Assembly: GCA_021107195.1 (NCBI GenBank)
Contig: JAIOTF010000432.1
Coordinates: 1-8,919 of the forward strand
DNA: 8,919 nt
From: Anaerolineaceae bacterium
GTDB lineage: Bacteria; Chloroflexota; Anaerolineae; Anaerolineales; Anaerolineaceae
Reading direction: 5' to 3'
Made by a program: the position numbers and the translations under genes. Within the stretch, counting starts at the first letter, position 1, and every line of letters starts with the position of its first letter. The notes under the pieces are model-generated. The model had not been told where the DNA came from, did no database searches, and saw nothing but the letters and a program-made list of their open reading frames with translations. This document shows, one piece after another, positions 1 through 7,400 of the stretch.

Positions 1-179
1 ATTTGTGGGCTGTTTTTTCTCTATTTGAGGGTTCGACAATTCTTTGAAGCCCTCTTTCAGGCTTTGAGGAGCAGGTAATTGGTTTTTCCTCTCATTTTCT
101 ACCTTTTTTCATGCGTAAGCCCTGGTTACGGCCATCACTATTCCTGATGTCAAAGGTAAAGAAGTATAATGGAGCTGCT
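1..179. other. Upstream region of the sugar importer operon
   Basis: No convincing coding region is seen here. The longest open stretch from the left edge stops at 76-78 (TAA) and does not resemble the end of a sugar-binding protein, which would be the expected upstream neighbour. A weak hairpin could form from GAAGCC near 46 and GGCTTT near 60. A GGAG ribosome site at 171-174 serves the ATG at 180. No promoter with both boxes at good spacing was found, so the operon may be read from further upstream, outside the window. Confidence 0.5.
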
Positions 180-1700
180 ATGAATATTCCAATCCTGGAA
201 ATGAAAAATATCACTAAGGAATTTCCTGGTGTGAAAGCTCTGGATGAAGTTGGTTTTCAGGTAGCCGAAAACGAGATTCATTGTCTTGTTGGCGAAAATG
301 GTGCAGGAAAATCAACACTGATGAAAGTCTTGAGCGGCGTCTACCCCTATGGTGATTACACCGGGGGTATTGTGTTTGGCGGCAAAGTACAGAAATTCAA
401 GGGGATCAGTGACAGCGAAAAAACCGGGATAGCAATCATCTATCAGGAATTGGCGCTTGTTCCTGAAATGACCGTTTATGAGAATATTTTTCTTGGTCAT
501 GAGATCAAGCATAATAATGTGGTTGATTTGAATGAAACTATCAGGCGTGCTGGAGAGATACTAAAGAAAGTGCGCCTTGATGTTAACCCGGCTGTGAAGG
601 TTAAGAATTTGGGGGTAGGAAAACAGCAGCTGGTAGAAATTGCCAAAGCCTTGAGTAAGGATATCAAGCTGTTGATCCTGGATGAGCCGACAGCAGCTTT
701 AAATGAAGATGACACTGAGAACTTGCTGGCTCTGCTGAGTGATTTGAAGCGGCAGGGTATTACCTCTATCTTGATCACACATAAGCTGAAAGAAGTGATC
801 AAGATCGCTGACACTGTCACAGTATTGCGTGATGGGAAAACAATTTGTACTTTGGATGCAAACAAGGGGGAAGTGTTTGAAAGCGTGCTGATCAAGAATA
901 TGGTGGGCCGAGAAATTGAGAATATCTATCCGCATCGAGAACGCAGGCAACCGGGGAACATGGTGCTTGAGGTCACAAACTGGAATGCTTATAATCCAAA
1001 ATTGGGTAGAAGCATTTTAAAGGATGTTAATTTTAACGTGCACCAGGGTGAAATTGTTGGTTTTGCCGGGTTGATGGGCTCTGGGCGCACAGAACTGGCT
1101 TTAAGTATTTTTGGAAACCCTGATGGTTATAAAGTTTCTGGTGAGGTGGTTGTAAAAGGAAAAGAAGTAAATTTCAGGCACCCGGAGGAAGCTATTAATG
1201 CGGGTGTGGTTTATATGACTGAGGATCGAAAAAAAGACGGATTGATCCTGATCCAGGATGTAAAACAGAACATCACCCTTGCAAATTTAAAGGGGATATC
1301 CCAACGCGGTGTGGTCAACAATAACCTGGAAGTGAAAGTTGCCAATGAATACCGGGACTCTCTGAACATAAAGACTCCGAGTGTTGAACAGCAGGTTTCC
1401 AACCTGAGCGGCGGCAATCAACAAAAGGTATCTTTGGGAAAATGTTTGTTTGTCAAGCCGGATATTCTTATTCTGGATGAACCGACACGCGGCATTGATG
1501 TAGGTGCCAAGTATGAAATTTATATGATCATGAATGACCTGGTACAGCAGGGTATGAGCATTATCATGATGTCGTCCGAATTGCCCGAAATTCTGGGAAT
1601 GAGCGATAGGGTTTATGTTGTTTCCTCCGGGAGAATTAGCGGTGAGCTGCCGATTGAGGAAGCATCTCAAGAATCGATCATGAAATTGGCAACGGACTGA
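180..1700 (+). CDS. mmsA: Monosaccharide ABC importer, ATP-binding protein (MmsA/GguA-like, two ABC cassettes)
   Basis: This is the cytoplasmic ATPase of a CUT2-type sugar importer; it hydrolyses ATP to drive uptake through the permease encoded next. It has 506 residues, normal for the XylG/RbsA/GguA group. In cassette 1, Walker A is GENGAGKST (38-46), the Q-loop is YQELALVP (88-95), the signature is degenerate (LGVGKQQ, 144-150), Walker B is LLILDEPT (164-171) and the H-loop His is 201. In cassette 2, Walker A is degenerate (GLMGSGRTE, 297-305, with Arg for the Lys), the signature is canonical (LSGGNQQKV, 409-417) and Walker B is ILILDEPTRGID (429-440). The H-loop His is replaced (MSSELPE, 464-470). 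This asymmetry is the family norm. The opening (FPGVKALD, then EIHCLVGENGAGKST and LSGVYPYG) resembles GguA/MmsA more than XylG, so a broad monosaccharide range is inferred; the substrate cannot be read from the sequence. The ATG at 180 is chosen over one at 111 because GGAG lies 5 nt before it and family homology begins there. Confidence 0.93.
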   Translation: MNIPILEMKNITKEFPGVKALDEVGFQVAENEIHCLVGENGAGKSTLMKVLSGVYPYGDYTGGIVFGGKVQKFKGISDSEKTGIAIIYQELALVPEMTVYENIFLGHEIKHNNVVDLNETIRRAGEILKKVRLDVNPAVKVKNLGVGKQQLVEIAKALSKDIKLLILDEPTAALNEDDTENLLALLSDLKRQGITSILITHKLKEVIKIADTVTVLRDGKTICTLDANKGEVFESVLIKNMVGREIENIYPHRERRQPGNMVLEVTNWNAYNPKLGRSILKDVNFNVHQGEIVGFAGLMGSGRTELALSIFGNPDGYKVSGEVVVKGKEVNFRHPEEAINAGVVYMTEDRKKDGLILIQDVKQNITLANLKGISQRGVVNNNLEVKVANEYRDSLNIKTPSVEQQVSNLSGGNQQKVSLGKCLFVKPDILILDEPTRGIDVGAKYEIYMIMNDLVQQGMSIIMMSSELPEILGMSDRVYVVSSGRISGELPIEEASQESIMKLATD

Positions 1701-1710
1701 GGAGGCCAAA

Positions 1711-2898
1711 ATGTCATCATTTTTCAAAGATATGCAAAAAGTTTTAAGCCAGAATATTCGTGAATATGGTATGTATATCGCTTTGTTCATGATCATGGCG
1801 ATCTTTACTGTAGCAACGAAGGGTATTTTTATTTCTTCACGCAATATCAGCAACCTGATGAATCAAACCGGCTATATTGCAGTCCTGGCAGTAGGAATGA
1901 CGCTGGTGATTGTTATCCGGCATATTGATCTGTCTGTGGGTTTTCTGGCTGGTTTTCTGGGAGCGGTGGCAGCGATTGCGTTGGTGCAGTACAATATGCC
2001 GGTGTTGGCAGTGATCCCGCTGGTGCTGGCGCTTGGCGTTCTGGCAGGCATGGCCACTGCTTTTCTGGTAGCGCAGATGAAGATTCCATCATTTGTTGCA
2101 TCCTTGGCCGGTTGGTTGATCTATCGCGGTGCATTACAACTGGCGACTGTCAGTACGGGCACAATTATTATTCCGAATGATGCTTTCAATGCCATCGGTA
2201 ATGGGTTTATTCCTGATTTTCCGGAAATGAACTTTTTGCCGGGCGTTCACAAGGTAACTTTGCTTTTGGGGCTGATTGCGATTGTGATGTTTGTCTTCAG
2301 TGAGATAAACGGCCGCCGAAAGAAGCAGGCCTATGATTTTGAAGTGTTGACCAAAGAAATCTTTATCCTTAAATTGGTGTTCATTGCAGTTTTGATAGGG
2401 TATATTACCTGGGTGTTGGCCGGATATCGGGGGCTGTCATGGACTGTGGTTGTGGTATTGATCGTAGTGGCCGTCTATAATTATGTGACTTCCAAAATGG
2501 TGCTCGGTCGACATATTTATGCTATCGGCGGGAACCCGGAAGCAGCAGAATTAAGCGGTATCAGCGTGAAGAAGTTGACCTATGTGGTCTTTGGGTCGAT
2601 GGGAATGCTTTCCGGGCTGTGTGGTATTTTATTCACATCCCGTTTGCAATCCGCAACTACGACCGCAGGTACGTTGTTTGAATTGGATGCTATCGCAGCG
2701 GCGTATGTGGGCGGCGTTTCGGCTGCTGGCGGTGTCGGTAAGGTGATGGGATCGATTATTGGTGCATTGGTAATGACATCATTGACCAGCGGTATGAACT
2801 TGATGGGAATGGACATTTCCTACCAGTATATTGTGAGAGGTGGAGTGCTCGCTGCGGCTGTCATTTTTGACGTGATTACCCGTAACCGGGCGAAATAG
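1711..2898 (+). CDS. mmsB: Monosaccharide ABC importer, permease (MmsB/GguB/XylH-like)
   Basis: This inner-membrane protein forms the channel of the importer; as in the family, two copies are expected to pair with the upstream ATPase. It has 395 residues, the length of GguB/XylH and longer than RbsC, because of a central insertion (about 180-260) that carries extra hydrophobic segments after a charged loop (GRRKKQAYDFE, 201-211). Many hydrophobic spans are visible, for example about 21-40, 53-70, 75-92, 97-121, 182-197, 217-238, 244-260, 288-309 and 344-360. The motif GRHIYAIGGNPEAAELSGI (266-284) is the conserved cytoplasmic loop of CUT2 permeases that contacts the ATPase. The start has an excellent ribosome site (GGAGG at 1701-1705, 5 nt before ATG), 10 nt after the stop of mmsA, so the two genes are co-transcribed and probably co-translated. 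No broken residues or frameshifts are seen. The sugar is not determinable from the sequence. Confidence 0.92.
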   Translation: MSSFFKDMQKVLSQNIREYGMYIALFMIMAIFTVATKGIFISSRNISNLMNQTGYIAVLAVGMTLVIVIRHIDLSVGFLAGFLGAVAAIALVQYNMPVLAVIPLVLALGVLAGMATAFLVAQMKIPSFVASLAGWLIYRGALQLATVSTGTIIIPNDAFNAIGNGFIPDFPEMNFLPGVHKVTLLLGLIAIVMFVFSEINGRRKKQAYDFEVLTKEIFILKLVFIAVLIGYITWVLAGYRGLSWTVVVVLIVVAVYNYVTSKMVLGRHIYAIGGNPEAAELSGISVKKLTYVVFGSMGMLSGLCGILFTSRLQSATTTAGTLFELDAIAAAYVGGVSAAGGVGKVMGSIIGALVMTSLTSGMNLMGMDISYQYIVRGGVLAAAVIFDVITRNRAK

Positions 2899-2928
2899 AT
2901 TCAAAGTGTTGAACCTTCTTTGTTGAAA

Positions 2929-2955
2929 TTTGATCCTTTTTTATACATGATCAAA
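2929..2955. repeat. Short inverted repeat after the permease gene
   Basis: TTTGATC (2929-2935) and GATCAAA (2949-2955) are perfect 7-bp arms around a 13-nt T-rich loop, about 30 nt after the mmsB stop. It may be a weak RNA hairpin or a protein site; no function is assigned. Confidence 0.35.
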
Positions 2956-2970
2956 ATAAGCTGTTAGAAG

Positions 2971-3009
2971 AGAAGCTCTCAGGTTTGTTATCCAAACCTG
3001 AGAGCTTCT
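2971..3009 (+). terminator. Long perfect hairpin, probable terminator or 3'-end stabiliser of the importer operon
   Basis: AGAAGCTCTCAGGTTTG (2971-2987) is followed by a 5-nt loop and its exact reverse complement (2993-3009), giving a 17-bp perfect stem 72 nt after the mmsB stop. It is not followed by a real T tract on either strand (TCAAATTTATA on plus), so it is not a textbook intrinsic terminator. It may end transcription with help, protect the 3' end of the mmsAB message, or separate the two convergent transcripts. Confidence 0.6.
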
Positions 3010-3010
3010 T

Positions 3011-3190
3011 CAAATTTATATGAGATCATGAGCAGGTTCTGCAAAAAAACTCATCATTGTTCCGAAGCTGGAAAATCAGCGGAATGATCAGCCCATAGGC
3101 GATTCCAAAGGATCAATTAAGAATTTCCAGATAGGGTAACTGGTCTATGTTGACGGTCTATTTGGTTTTTGCAGGTGTGACTGGCGTCAG
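3011..3190. other. Convergent intergenic spacer
   Basis: This noncoding gap lies between the end of the importer operon and the end of the sensor gene. It holds an imperfect bulged hairpin (3053-3088: ATCA/TGAT, TTCC/GGAA, GCTG/CAGC) and the heptamer GGTCTAT twice (3142-3148 and 3155-3161). No gene is supported here. Confidence 0.4.
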
Positions 3191-3194
3191 TCAC
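3177..3194. repeat. 7-bp hairpin overlapping the sensor stop codon
   Basis: GTGACTG (3177-3183) and CAGTCAC (3188-3194) are perfect arms with a 4-nt loop. Read on the minus strand, the right arm includes the TGA stop (3193-3191) of the sensor gene. No T run follows on the minus strand, so a simple intrinsic terminator is unlikely. It could stabilise the message end or be chance. Confidence 0.4.
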
Positions 3195-6100
3195 CGATCC
3201 TGGCGAATCGAATTAGAGTAGGCGACCACCTGGTTCCGGCCGAGGCGTTTGGCTTCATACATTGCGTTATCAGCTTTGTTCAACAGATCATCTTCATCGA
3301 AAGCCTGCCCCGGGTAGGAGGAGATTCCGATAGAAATGGTGATGTTAGTTTTCTGTTGCTTGCACATCAAGTCCAAGCCAGCAATTTCGGTGCGGATTTG
3401 CTCAGCCCGCAGCAGGGCATCCTCAAGGTCTAAATGGGGGGAGATAATAACAAATTCTTCACCACCATAGCGGCAGGTAATATCCTCTTCACGGGTAAGA
3501 GAGCTTAGCTTTTGGGCAATAGCAGCAAGGGCTTCATCGCCTGCACTGTGTCCATAGGTGTCGTTGATTGTCTTAAAGTGGTCAATGTCGATGAGCATGG
3601 CCGAAATAGGATGTGAATCCCGCTTGGCATGGGCCAGGAATAATCTCAAAGTTTCTTTCAGATAACGCCGGTTAAAAAGTCCGGTAAGTTCGTCGCGGAT
3701 GGCCAGCTCGTGCAGATGGTCTCTGAGCAGTGTGATTTCATCGACCTGGTCTTGAAGCTGGATATTGACTTCTCGTAATTTTTCTTCGATTTGTTGACGT
3801 TGCTGTACTTCTTTGCTCAAGGCAATCGTGCGTTCCTGAACACTATTTTCCAAAACGCGTTTTTGCTTGCCGATGGTATTAACGCGGACTTGATAGCCGA
3901 TGAAGATAATCCCAATGCCTGCCATTGTGGCAATAATCCGGAACCACAGGGTTTGATACCAGGGAGGAAGAATGTGGATGGTCAGTTTTACGGGCATATC
4001 GTTCCAAACGGCGTCATTGTTTGATCCTTTGACCATGAATTGATACGTGCCGGGGTTCAAGTTAGTGTAGGTGGCAGATCTTTTATCGCTGGGTGGAGAC
4101 CAATCCTGATCAAAGCCTTCCAGTTTGTATTGGTAAAGGTTGTGCTCGACGATTTGGTAATCGAGGGCCGCAAACTCAATCGTGAAGACGGATTGATCAT
4201 GCGGCAGGGTCAATTCCTGAGTCTGGTGTATTGGGTTCGGCAGTAGTTCGTTTCCCGGTGTGACGGACCGGTTGAAGAGCTGAAAATCAGTAAAGACTAA
4301 TTGGGGGGAATGTGTATTGGCATTGAGCTGTTCTGAGAAGAAGCTATTCAAGCCATTGGGGCCGCCAAAAAACAATTCGCCATCAGCGCTTTGGCAGGAG
4401 GCAAATAAATTAAATTGATTGCTTTGTAACCCATCCAGAATGTCATAATTTGTAAAGGTTTCTGAAACTGGGTCGAAACGGGAGATGCCCCGCCCGGTGC
4501 TGATCCACAGGAAGCCATCTTCGGTACCAAGAATGCCATAGATCACGTTGCTGGGCAGACCATTTTCAGTTCTATAGGATCGAAAGCTGTTTTCTGCGGC
4601 GTTGAATTGGCTTAACCCATTTGCCGTGCCAACCCATAGTGTGTCATTCGGTGATAGATAGAGGGCTTGCACGGTGTTATCGATCAAACTCTGGCCATTT
4701 TCAGGGTTGTGCAGGTAATTATTAAATTGTTCCGCTTCAGAATCGAAATGGCTTAATCCTCCTCGCCCGGTACCGATCCAGAGTGAGCCATCGGGTGCAG
4801 TTATCAGGGTGTAAATGGTGTCTTCTGAAAGGCTGTGTGGATCATTGTCTTGATGGGTGTAATGGATGACGTTTTCTGTTTGAGGGTCAAAAAGATCCAA
4901 ACCAAGCCCGAGTGTGCCTACCCATAATTGGCCGTTATCTGCGGGTGCCAGGGCGGTGAGGTAATTGCTGCTGAGCGTTGCTGGGTTCTCGCTGTCATGG
5001 CGATAATTGGTAAAAGTTTCTGTGTGCGGGTCAAATTGACTTAATCCGCCGCCAACAGTGGCGATCCATAGCAGACCGTTTTCTTCTTTATGCAATGCAT
5101 AAATGGAGTCAACTGGCAGGCTTTGAGGATCTTCAGGGTCATTCAGGAAGTATGTAGTGCGCTGGTTCGCGCGGTCCAGACGATTTAGGCCGCCGCCGGC
5201 AGTACCAATCCACAGGGTATCATTCTCATCTGCCACGATTGCATGTACATTGGTGTTATTCAATGTCAGAGGATTATTCTGGTTATGACGATAGAAGGAG
5301 AATCGTTGCAGGGAAGGAGATAATTTAATTACTCCAGTCCGCCGGCTGGTGATCCAGAGAATGCCAGAGTCATCTTCCAAAAGCCAGAAAAGATCATTAC
5401 TGCTTACGCTGGCAGGGTCATTGGGGTCGTGTTGGTATGCAATAAATCTGTTTGTCTGGCGGTTGAATAGATTCAGACCGCCGTTCTCGGTAGCGATCCA
5501 TAGATTGCCTTGTGAATCTTCAAGAATGTTCCAAACATTGTTATCGCTGATGCTTTCTGGATTTTCTGTGTGCTGATAGGAGGTGAAGAGACCAGTTTGC
5601 GGGTCAAAAGCATTTAGTCCACCGCGGCGTGTTCCAAACCAGAGGGTTCCGGTGTGGTCCTCTTCAATTGCCCAAACTTGATTGCTGGAAATGCTGTTGG
5701 GGTTATCCGGATCATTTCTGAAGACAGTGAAATCATCGTTTTCGGGGGTGTAGCGACTGAGACCATCGCGTGTGCCGACCCAGATAGTGTTCGTGCTGTC
5801 CTGGTAAATGCGGTAGATGAGGTCGTGGCTCAAAGAGCGTGGATTTTGCGGGTCTGATTTGTAATGGTGGAAAATTCCGCTTTGGGGGTCAAAACGGTCG
5901 AGACCATTTCGAGTACCAATCCATAGATAGCCTTCATGATCCTGGTATATAGACCAGATTGAATCATTACAGAGACTGTTGGAATCGTTTTCATCATGCT
6001 GGTAGATGGTAAAGGTATCGGTTTTGCGGTCATAGCGGTTAAGTCCGCCGCCATCCGTACCGATCCACAACGAGTTGTCTGCATCCTCAAAAAGAGCGAA

Positions 6101-6424
6101 GATGTTGCTGCTGCTCAAGCTTTTGGAGTCTTTCTCATCGTGGCGGTAGACAAGGAATTCATAGCCATCGTAACGGTTTAATCCATCCTGAGTACCAAAC
6201 CACAGGAATCCTTCATGATCCTGAAGTGCCGCCAGCACAGTGGATTGTGACAGGCCATCTTCTACTGTGAGATGTTCAAAGCGTAAATTGTCCTGGTTTG
6301 ATAATGGAAGAAGTTGCGCTGAGAAGGCTTGTGCATTGATGTTTGCTTCATTTGTAAAAAGGAAGAGGATAATGGTAAGGATACACAGCAGCAAAGTTCG
6401 GTTTTTTTTCATGAAGTATTCCAT
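3191..6424 (-). CDS. Double seven-bladed propeller / Y_Y_Y / GGDEF membrane sensor (probable diguanylate cyclase)
   Basis: The 1077-residue protein is predicted to sense a ligand outside the cytoplasm and make c-di-GMP inside. Order: basic N-terminus and signal peptide (about 5-33, possible cleavage after NAQA); 14 Reg_prop-like repeats (about 50-700) marked by LWIGTxGGGLNRFD motifs at residues 74, 119, 167, 214, 261, 308, 356, 404, 452, 500, 548, 596, 639 and 684; a Y_Y_Y domain (about 745-818, with YKLEGFDQDW and TYTNLNPGTYQF); one membrane helix (about 826-846); a coiled coil (about 855-905); and a GGDEF domain (about 908-1068). The cyclase motifs look intact: DELTGLFNRR (911-920), IDIDHFKTINDTYGH (945-959) and GGEEF (987-991). 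RxxD (REED, 978-981) sits exactly five residues before GGEEF, the position of the product-inhibition site. No histidine kinase or receiver domain is present. The start is uncertain: the ATG at 6424 has no visible ribosome site, while the fifth codon (ATG, 6412) has GGA 7 nt upstream and gives a cleaner signal peptide. The gene is convergent with the importer. The ligand is unknown; a glycan is a guess from related sensors in Bacteroidetes. Confidence 0.9.
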   Translation of the reverse strand: MEYFMKKNRTLLLCILTIILFLFTNEANINAQAFSAQLLPLSNQDNLRFEHLTVEDGLSQSTVLAALQDHEGFLWFGTQDGLNRYDGYEFLVYRHDEKDSKSLSSSNIFALFEDADNSLWIGTDGGGLNRYDRKTDTFTIYQHDENDSNSLCNDSIWSIYQDHEGYLWIGTRNGLDRFDPQSGIFHHYKSDPQNPRSLSHDLIYRIYQDSTNTIWVGTRDGLSRYTPENDDFTVFRNDPDNPNSISSNQVWAIEEDHTGTLWFGTRRGGLNAFDPQTGLFTSYQHTENPESISDNNVWNILEDSQGNLWIATENGGLNLFNRQTNRFIAYQHDPNDPASVSSNDLFWLLEDDSGILWITSRRTGVIKLSPSLQRFSFYRHNQNNPLTLNNTNVHAIVADENDTLWIGTAGGGLNRLDRANQRTTYFLNDPEDPQSLPVDSIYALHKEENGLLWIATVGGGLSQFDPHTETFTNYRHDSENPATLSSNYLTALAPADNGQLWVGTLGLGLDLFDPQTENVIHYTHQDNDPHSLSEDTIYTLITAPDGSLWIGTGRGGLSHFDSEAEQFNNYLHNPENGQSLIDNTVQALYLSPNDTLWVGTANGLSQFNAAENSFRSYRTENGLPSNVIYGILGTEDGFLWISTGRGISRFDPVSETFTNYDILDGLQSNQFNLFASCQSADGELFFGGPNGLNSFFSEQLNANTHSPQLVFTDFQLFNRSVTPGNELLPNPIHQTQELTLPHDQSVFTIEFAALDYQIVEHNLYQYKLEGFDQDWSPPSDKRSATYTNLNPGTYQFMVKGSNNDAVWNDMPVKLTIHILPPWYQTLWFRIIATMAGIGIIFIGYQVRVNTIGKQKRVLENSVQERTIALSKEVQQRQQIEEKLREVNIQLQDQVDEITLLRDHLHELAIRDELTGLFNRRYLKETLRLFLAHAKRDSHPISAMLIDIDHFKTINDTYGHSAGDEALAAIAQKLSSLTREEDITCRYGGEEFVIISPHLDLEDALLRAEQIRTEIAGLDLMCKQQKTNITISIGISSYPGQAFDEDDLLNKADNAMYEAKRLGRNQVVAYSNSIRQDR
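4325..6277 (-). repeat. Fourteen propeller repeats in the sensor gene (about 48 codons each)
   Basis: The protein repeat has an FTxYxHDPxNPxSLS-like linker, a variable strand, ED..G.LWIGT, then GGGLNRFDPQT. The spacing of the LW-type motif is 45, 48, 47, 47, 47, 48, 48, 48, 48, 48, 48, 43 and 45 residues. Fourteen blades equal two seven-bladed propellers, as in HTCS outer sensors. Blade 7 (LWITSRRTGVIKLS, 356) and blades 13-14 are the most divergent, consistent with propeller boundaries. The DNA is diverged enough that these are protein repeats rather than recent DNA duplications. Confidence 0.85.
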
Positions 6425-6731
6425 TACATGATGTAGAAATTTTGTGAACTTTTTATTTATAACACAAAGGGCGTTATCGAAGTGATTGAATTGGGAAAGT
6501 ATGCGGTATTTGGGGAATCGATTTTTTCGCCCAAAAATTCTTCAACATTAAAAAATATTGGATCCTATACATTGATTGTGTAGGACAGAATACTTTTGGG
6601 AATAAAAAAGTGATACCTATGATTATATTGGCAAGAATTACAGGCTTTATGATCCTGATGGGTTTGAGTTTTCCTCATTCGGAGGGTATTTGATACATTT
6701 CTGCGACAGCCAGAGTTCTGTCTTGCGTTCC
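6425..6731. other. Intergenic region upstream of the sensor gene and downstream of the radical SAM remnant
   Basis: These 307 nt should hold the sensor promoter, since both flanking genes lie on the minus strand. A TATAAA box on the minus strand (plus 6456-6461) lies about 32 nt before the ATG at 6424, but no good -35 is seen at 16-18 nt from it. An inverted repeat lies at 6563-6585. The T-rich stretch at 6521-6527 and the A-rich stretch near 6550 raise the local AT content. A 24-codon hydrophobic ORF (6619-6693, plus) has no ribosome site and is not called as a gene. Confidence 0.45.
6563..6585. repeat. Inverted repeat in the sensor upstream region, possible operator
   Basis: TCCTATACA (6563-6571) and TGTGTAGGA (6577-6585) pair over 9 bp with a single T/G mismatch and a 5-nt spacer. 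It lies about 140 nt upstream of the sensor start. It could be a binding site for a dimeric regulator or a small hairpin. No T run suggests termination. Confidence 0.35.
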
Positions 6732-7400
6732 TTATTTCATGCGGCGGATGTAGAAGGTTTCGCCTTCGTATTCCAGCCGGATGAGGGCGCCGGATTCAAC
6801 AAGCTCTTCAACCGTTTGCCAGGATTCACCGGATTTTTTGACCAGTTCGTTTACTGCATCCTGCCGCAGTGGGTGCACAGCAGTTGTGCTGAGCAGTTCG
6901 TTTTCCAAGTCACTGGTAAAAGCAAATTGATTGTCTTCGGGGGTAGTGATCAGTTCCACTTGAGGAAGGCGGCCAGACAGGATCTGATAGGCGCGATTGA
7001 AGGTTTTTGTTCCCGGAGGGCGTACCCACGACTCTGCAGGAGGCCGGATGGGGGCTGAGAGATAGGCAGTGGAGGGGGACAGGGTTTCCAGAAATTCTGC
7101 AATTTTATTTAACTCAGCGTTTGTATCATTCAGTCCTTTGACCAGCATGGTTTCTGTGACCAATTTTCCCCCGTATTCGGACGCAAAGCGCAGCATAGAT
7201 TGCAACATAATGTCCAGGCGAAGCCATCCATGAGGACGATTGATCTTGTGCCAGGTTTTCTCTAGTACACTGTCCACTTTTAACGAAACCCAGTCTGCCA
7301 ACCGCAAGGTTTGGCGGACGGATTCATGATTCAGCATGGTTGCGTTGCTGATCACGGCGATGGGGATGCCGAAGGGCTGTAGGGAACGGATCAGCCCGCC
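6732..7400 (-). pseudogene. Radical SAM protein remnant (COG0731-like), N-terminal part and Fe-S motif lost
   Basis: The open frame ends at TAA 6734-6732 and can be followed back past a GTG at 7355. Reading through that codon gives PFGIPIAVISNATMLNHE, which is internal family sequence, so the GTG encodes Val and is not a true start. What remains matches the middle and C-terminus of COG0731 radical SAM enzymes: a strand like PVAVITN, a region like INRPH (INRPHGWLRLD), METMLVKGLND-like TETMLVKGLNDT, APIRPPAESWVRPP, and a C-terminal winged-helix-like tail (TTAVHPLRQDAVNELV). The CxxxCxxC motif that binds the 4Fe-4S cluster and SAM is missing, as is the whole N-terminal third. The upstream sequence in this frame reaches a TGA near 7459-7457, and the neighbouring frame is a fragment of another gene. 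A catalytically active product is therefore not expected. The left breakpoint is not exact and lies between about 7375 and 7415. Confidence 0.75.

Noticed and set aside
165..170. Perfect TATAAT before mmsA as a promoter
   Set aside because: It overlaps the ribosome-site region, would start the transcript at about the GGAG or after it, and has no -35 at 17 nt (TCCTGA). Probably chance.
111..179. 23-codon N-terminal extension of mmsA from an ATG at 111
   Set aside because: There is no ribosome site before 111, the extra residues do not fit the family, and GGAG lies at ideal distance before the ATG at 180.
497..895. 132-codon antisense ORF inside mmsA
   Set aside because: It lies wholly opposite a well-conserved ATPase gene, has no ribosome site noticed and no recognisable domain. 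It is a frame shadow.
3053..3088. Bulged hairpin as the terminator of the sensor gene
   Set aside because: It has two bulges and short helices with no T tract, and it lies over 100 nt past the stop. Not strong enough to call.
4325..6277. Regular about 144-nt periodicity as a CRISPR or tandem DNA repeat
   Set aside because: The period is a protein repeat of propeller blades. The DNA units are diverged, and the frame stays open throughout.
6619..6693. 24-codon hydrophobic ORF (MIILARITGFMILMGLSF) as a small membrane protein
   Set aside because: No ribosome site is visible, it is very short, and there is no sign of conservation that can be judged from one sequence.
6732..7355. Functional 207-residue radical SAM protein starting at GTG 7355
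   Set aside because: No ribosome site precedes the GTG, family sequence continues upstream of it in frame, and the product would lack the CxxxCxxC cluster motif.
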